A stretch of 8,281 bases of DNA from DAOUJI01 sp034422875 (GTDB lineage: Bacteria > Chloroflexota > Dehalococcoidia > Lucifugimonadales > JAGWBF01): positions 1 through 8,281 of the forward strand of contig DAOUJI010000039.1 of assembly GCA_034422875.1 (NCBI GenBank), read 5' to 3'. A program made the position numbers and the translations under genes. Positions 5,339 through 8,281 of the stretch are shown piece by piece; within the stretch, counting starts at the first letter, position 1, and each line of letters begins with the position of its first letter. The notes beneath the pieces are model-generated. The model ran no database searches and had not been told where the DNA came from. It saw only the letters and a program-made list of their open reading frames with translations.

Positions 5339-6394
5339 ATGTCGGACTACAAAGCCATAGAGTGGTCGGAAGGCAAGCTAAAGTTGCTGGACCAGACCCG
5401 GCTTCCAAGAGAGTACATTGTGCTCGATCTGGAGAGCTGTCAGGACGCCATAGACAGCATCAAGGAGATGCGAGTCCGTGGCGCTCCAGCCATCGGCGTG
5501 GTGGCCGCCTACGCTGTCGCGATGGCAGCCAGGGACACGCAAGCTACTGACATGGGTTCGTTTTTGGAGGGGTTGGAGATTCAGGCCAGGCGGATAGCCG
5601 ACGCCCGTCCGACGGCGGTGAACCTGGCGTGGGCGGTGGAGCGCATGATGCGTCTTGGCCGTAGGGGAAACAGCGTGGACGACATCAAGAAGAGCCTCCT
5701 GCAAGAGGCTCTTCTCATTCAGACAGAGGATGAGGAGACCAACCGGCGCATGGGCATGCATGGAATGGATTTGATGCCGGATGGAGGCACGGTGCTCACC
5801 CATTGCAACACCGGAGGCCTGGCAACGGCCGGGTTCGGAACGGCGTTGGGGGTCATCAGGGCTGGATGGGAAGAGGGGAAAAGGTACGGAGTCATAGCCA
5901 CCGAGACCCGACCCTTCCTCCAAGGCGCCCGCCTCACCGCATGGGAGCTGATGCAATTGGGCATACCGGCGACCTTGGTAGTGGACTCGTCCGCAGGGCT
6001 TCTTATGAGGCAGGGCGAGGTGGACTGCGTTATCGTAGGCGCCGACCGCATTGCTGCCAACGGAGACGTGGCCAACAAGATCGGGACCTACTCCCTGGCC
6101 GTGCTGGCAAAGGAACATGGGATACCCTTCTACGTAGCGGCTCCAACCTCCACGGTGGACATGAGCATTGCATCCGGTGACGAGATTCCCATAGAGGAGC
6201 GGAATCCTACAGAGGTGACCACTCTGGCGGGCGTGAGAACCGCACCGGAGGGAATCGGAGTGCGAAACCCGGCCTTTGACGTCACCCCCCACAACTACGT
6301 GTCGGCGATAGTGACCGAAAAGGGTATAGCGCGGGACCCCTATACCGAGGCTCTTCTCCTTATGCTGAAGGACAGACGAGACAATGGCTGCTGA
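5339..6394 (+). CDS. mtnA: S-methyl-5-thioribose-1-phosphate isomerase
   Basis: Isomerises 5-methylthioribose 1-phosphate to the ribulose 1-phosphate in methionine salvage; homologues also accept 5-deoxyribose 1-phosphate. Belongs to the eIF2B-like aldose-ketose isomerase family. Seen, in 351-aa numbering: IEWSEGKLKLLDQTRLP (7-23) as the usual N-terminal strand; RVRGAPAIGV (45-54), the phosphate-binding loop; LTHCNTGGLATAG (153-165) with catalytic Cys156; ETRPFLQGARLTAWEL (189-204); and IVGADRIAANGDVANKIGT (232-250) with catalytic Asp236. Length is standard. The ATG at 5339 is preferred over a TTG at 5306, which would add 11 arginine-rich residues and start just before a leader hairpin. No strong Shine-Dalgarno sequence precedes the ATG. 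Its last 11 nt overlap mtnP, so the two are coupled. First gene of the right-hand operon. Confidence 0.95.
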   Translation: MSDYKAIEWSEGKLKLLDQTRLPREYIVLDLESCQDAIDSIKEMRVRGAPAIGVVAAYAVAMAARDTQATDMGSFLEGLEIQARRIADARPTAVNLAWAVERMMRLGRRGNSVDDIKKSLLQEALLIQTEDEETNRRMGMHGMDLMPDGGTVLTHCNTGGLATAGFGTALGVIRAGWEEGKRYGVIATETRPFLQGARLTAWELMQLGIPATLVVDSSAGLLMRQGEVDCVIVGADRIAANGDVANKIGTYSLAVLAKEHGIPFYVAAPTSTVDMSIASGDEIPIEERNPTEVTTLAGVRTAPEGIGVRNPAFDVTPHNYVSAIVTEKGIARDPYTEALLLMLKDRRDNGC

Positions 6395-7250
6395 AGCCAC
6401 CGTGGGGATTATAGGCGGCAGCGGACTCTACCAGATGGATGGCCTGAGCGACGTGCGGGAACTGGAGTTGGACACCCCTTTCGGCAGTCCAAGCGACTCG
6501 GTGATTGTGGGAAGTCTGGAAGGTGTGCAGGTAGCCTTTCTCCCCCGCCACGGCAAAGGCCACAGGATCATGCCGACACACATGCCTGCCCACGCAAACA
6601 TATACGCCTTGAAGACTCTTGGCGTGGAGATGATCATCTCCGTAAGCGCTGTGGGCAGCCTTAAGGAAGAGCTTAAGCCCCTGGACATCGTCATTCCCGA
6701 CCAGCTCATTGACCGCACTCGTCAACGCTCCTCCACCTTCTTTGGCGACGGAATTGTGGCCCACGTGGGTTTCGCAGACCCATTCTGTCCAGTCTTGAGC
6801 GGAGTACTGCATCGAAGCGCCCAGGCGGTCGGCGCCACGGTCCATCGGGGTGGGACGTGGGTGGTTATGGAAGGTCCCGCCTTTTCAACCCGGGCCGAGT
6901 CCTTCATGTACAGGTCATGGGGGGCCGACATTATCGGCATGACGGCTCTGCCGGAGGCGAAACTGGCCCGTGAAGCCGAGATTTGTTATGCTACCCTTGC
7001 TTGTATCACCGACTACGACTGCTGGCACGAGTCTGAAGAGGATGTGACTGTGGAGATGGTTGTGGCCAACCTCTCCAAGAACGTCGCGACCTCCAAAGAT
7101 ATCCTCAGGTCCATTCTGTCAGAGCTTCCGAGCGACCCGGACTGTCTTTGTTCGGATGCCCTCAAGGACTCGATAATCACGTCGCCGGACCGGGTGCCAT
7201 CGGAGACCAGGGAACGTCTCCGACCGATAATAGGAAAATACCTGAACTGA
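6384..7250 (+). CDS. mtnP: S-methyl-5'-thioadenosine phosphorylase
   Basis: Cleaves 5'-methylthioadenosine with phosphate to adenine and 5-methylthioribose 1-phosphate, the substrate of MtnA. A 288-aa member of the trimeric nucleoside phosphorylase family. Seen: GIIGGSGLYQMDGL (8-21), phosphate-binding; LPRHGKGHRIMPTHMPAH (53-70); ISVSAVGSL (85-93); VMEGPAFSTRAE (161-172); MTALPEAKLAREAEICYA (186-203); and TDYDCW (209-214). The two aspartates of DYD (210, 212) are the residues that select 6-aminopurines, so adenine rather than guanine or hypoxanthine substrates are expected. The ATG lies inside the end of mtnA, 11 nt before its stop, with AAGGA about 12 nt upstream. The same enzyme often handles 5'-deoxyadenosine. 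The tail after residue 250 resembles the normal extension. Confidence 0.95.
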   Translation: MAAEATVGIIGGSGLYQMDGLSDVRELELDTPFGSPSDSVIVGSLEGVQVAFLPRHGKGHRIMPTHMPAHANIYALKTLGVEMIISVSAVGSLKEELKPLDIVIPDQLIDRTRQRSSTFFGDGIVAHVGFADPFCPVLSGVLHRSAQAVGATVHRGGTWVVMEGPAFSTRAESFMYRSWGADIIGMTALPEAKLAREAEICYATLACITDYDCWHESEEDVTVEMVVANLSKNVATSKDILRSILSELPSDPDCLCSDALKDSIITSPDRVPSETRERLRPIIGKYLN

Positions 7251-7262
7251 GGAGAAGAGTTC

Positions 7263-7622
7263 ATGCCCAGGCGAGAACCGGGAGAGCCGTATTTCAGGGT
7301 CGATTCCCTGGAGGCTCACAAGATGCTCGAAGAGGACCCTGAGGGAACGGCTGTAGTGGACGTAAGGCGCGACGACGAGTGGGTCGCGGGCCACGTAGCC
7401 GGAGCCATCCACATTCCGGTGGACGACATCATGAGCCGGATGGACGAGCTGCCCTCGGACACCAAGCTGCTGTTTATCTGCGCCGCGGGAGTGCGCAGCG
7501 GACTTGCTTGTGAGATGGCGGCCGCTATGGGCATGAATCCCGAAGACCTTTACAACATCGACGACGGCACCCCTGCCTGGATAAGCGCCAACCTGCCCAC
7601 ATCCTACGGCGAGGACATATAG
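7263..7622 (+). CDS. single-domain rhodanese-like sulfurtransferase
   Basis: A 119-aa rhodanese-fold protein of the GlpE/PspE size class, which moves sulfane sulfur from a donor through a persulfide on its cysteine. Seen: VVDVRRDDEWVAGHVAGAIH (31-50), the CH2A-type signature, and FICAAGVRSG (71-80) with catalytic Cys73 and the six-residue active loop CAAGVRS typical of sulfur rather than phosphate substrates. No signal peptide, so cytoplasmic. GAGGAG begins 12 nt after the mtnP stop region, with about 9 nt to the ATG, and the gap to mtnP is only 12 nt, so it belongs to the same operon. A link to methylthio-sulfur recycling is plausible from position but not shown by the sequence. Confidence 0.9.
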   Translation: MPRREPGEPYFRVDSLEAHKMLEEDPEGTAVVDVRRDDEWVAGHVAGAIHIPVDDIMSRMDELPSDTKLLFICAAGVRSGLACEMAAAMGMNPEDLYNIDDGTPAWISANLPTSYGEDI

Positions 7623-7626
7623 AGGG

Positions 7627-8281
7627 ATGTCCGTTGTCGTTGTAGGGTCCGTCGCCTACGATTCCGTCAAGACTTCCCACGGCAGCCGGGAGGATGCCCT
7701 TGGGGGTTCCGCCACCTACTTCTCCATCGCCGCCAGCTATTTCGACTCGGTGCAGATGGTGGGCGTGGTGGGCGATGACTTCGCCCAATCCGACATCAAC
7801 CTCCTCAGTAGCCACGACGTGGACGTGTCAGGCCTGGAGATAGCCAAGGGAAAGACTTTCCGCTGGGCCGGGGAGTACGACGCAGAGGACGTGAACTCAC
7901 GCTGGACTCTGGACACCCAGCTCAACGTCTTCGCCGATTTTTCGCCCCAGTTGGGCCCCCAACATCGGAAGGCACCCTTCCTATTTTTGGGCAACATTCA
8001 ACCGGAACTTCAGTTGAAGGTCTTGGACCAGATGGAGGAAAGGCCTCAACTCGTAGGCGTTGACACTATGAACTTCTGGATTGACGGGGACACTCGCGAA
8101 TCCCTGACAGAAGTGATAAAGCGGGTCGATGTGGTCTTCATGGACGAGACGGAGACTCGGATGTTTGCAGCCCCCCACGTGAAGACTCTCAACATCGTCA
8201 AGGCGGCCGAATATATGCTCAGCCTTGGTCCCAAACTGGCGGTGGTAAAGAGGGGCGACCATGGCGTCATTCAGTTCACTG
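7627..8281 (+). CDS. PfkB-family sugar/nucleoside kinase (3' end beyond the window)
   Basis: A ribokinase/PfkB-family kinase, 218 codons visible and still open at the edge. Seen: VVVVGSVAYDSV at the start, the usual first strand; ALGGSATYFSIAAS (24-37), the substrate-binding glycine pair; MVGVVGDDFA (44-53); FLGNIQPELQL (120-130); VGVDTMNFW (143-151); MDETETRMF (192-200), where relatives have NE-E; and VVKRGDHGV (207-215). The diagnostic GAGDxF catalytic motif must lie past the window. The ATG is five bases after the rhodanese stop; AGAGGG abuts the ATG, and GAGG lies 12 nt upstream, so the ribosome site is unusual. Position after mtnA and mtnP suggests a substrate related to adenosine, deoxyribose or methylthioribose, but the phosphorylase route already yields a phosphorylated sugar, so its job there is open. 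Confidence 0.88.
   Translation, partial: MSVVVVGSVAYDSVKTSHGSREDALGGSATYFSIAASYFDSVQMVGVVGDDFAQSDINLLSSHDVDVSGLEIAKGKTFRWAGEYDAEDVNSRWTLDTQLNVFADFSPQLGPQHRKAPFLFLGNIQPELQLKVLDQMEERPQLVGVDTMNFWIDGDTRESLTEVIKRVDVVFMDETETRMFAAPHVKTLNIVKAAEYMLSLGPKLAVVKRGDHGVIQFT

Noticed and set aside
5378..6400. Long (340-codon) minus-strand open frame opposite mtnA
   Set aside because: The product has no recognisable domain, and the plus strand encodes a complete MtnA with catalytic residues. The length is a by-product of codon bias in a GC-rich gene.

Overview
This is a moderately GC-rich bacterial window with tightly packed genes and two divergently transcribed blocks. Gene content and protein style (HyuA/HyuB pair, PaREP1-like small proteins, an mtnA-mtnP-rhodanese-PfkB row) suggest an uncultured environmental bacterium, possibly Chloroflexota (Dehalococcoidia/SAR202-like). 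That placement is an inference from gene content only; no marker gene is present. UGA, UAA and UAG all serve as ordinary stops here, so the standard bacterial code applies.

Left block, minus strand (about 4242 down to 127): hyuA (ATP-dependent hydantoinase/oxoprolinase A subunit), then hyuB overlapping it, then after 41 nt an OsmC/Ohr-family peroxidase. The OsmC gene is the highlight. Its reading frame runs from an ATG at 555, with a good Shine-Dalgarno sequence, through an in-frame TGA at 406-408 to a stop at 127-129. The TGA lies exactly where the family has its peroxidatic cysteine, and it is followed at the expected distance by a strong stem-loop that fits a bacterial SECIS element. I read it as a 142-residue selenoprotein (Sec50, resolving Cys122). 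Ordinary gene calling would reduce it to a 90-residue fragment.

Middle: a 247-bp divergent promoter region (4193-4439), then a tandem, translationally coupled pair of paralogous PaREP1/HEPN-like small proteins on the plus strand. The N-terminal half is about 88% identical between copies and the C-terminal half about 56%, with many synonymous differences.

Right block, plus strand (5174 to the end): an intergenic region with hairpins and a near-consensus promoter (TTGACA, 17 nt, TAGTAT). A terminator-like hairpin sits almost at the predicted transcription start. The operon that follows is mtnA (methylthioribose-1-phosphate isomerase), mtnP (methylthioadenosine phosphorylase, 11-nt overlap), a single-domain rhodanese, and a PfkB-family kinase cut by the window end. 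MtnP and MtnA carry out two consecutive steps of 5'-methylthioadenosine (or 5'-deoxyadenosine) salvage. The rhodanese and PfkB kinase are likely co-transcribed, but their roles are not settled by the sequence.
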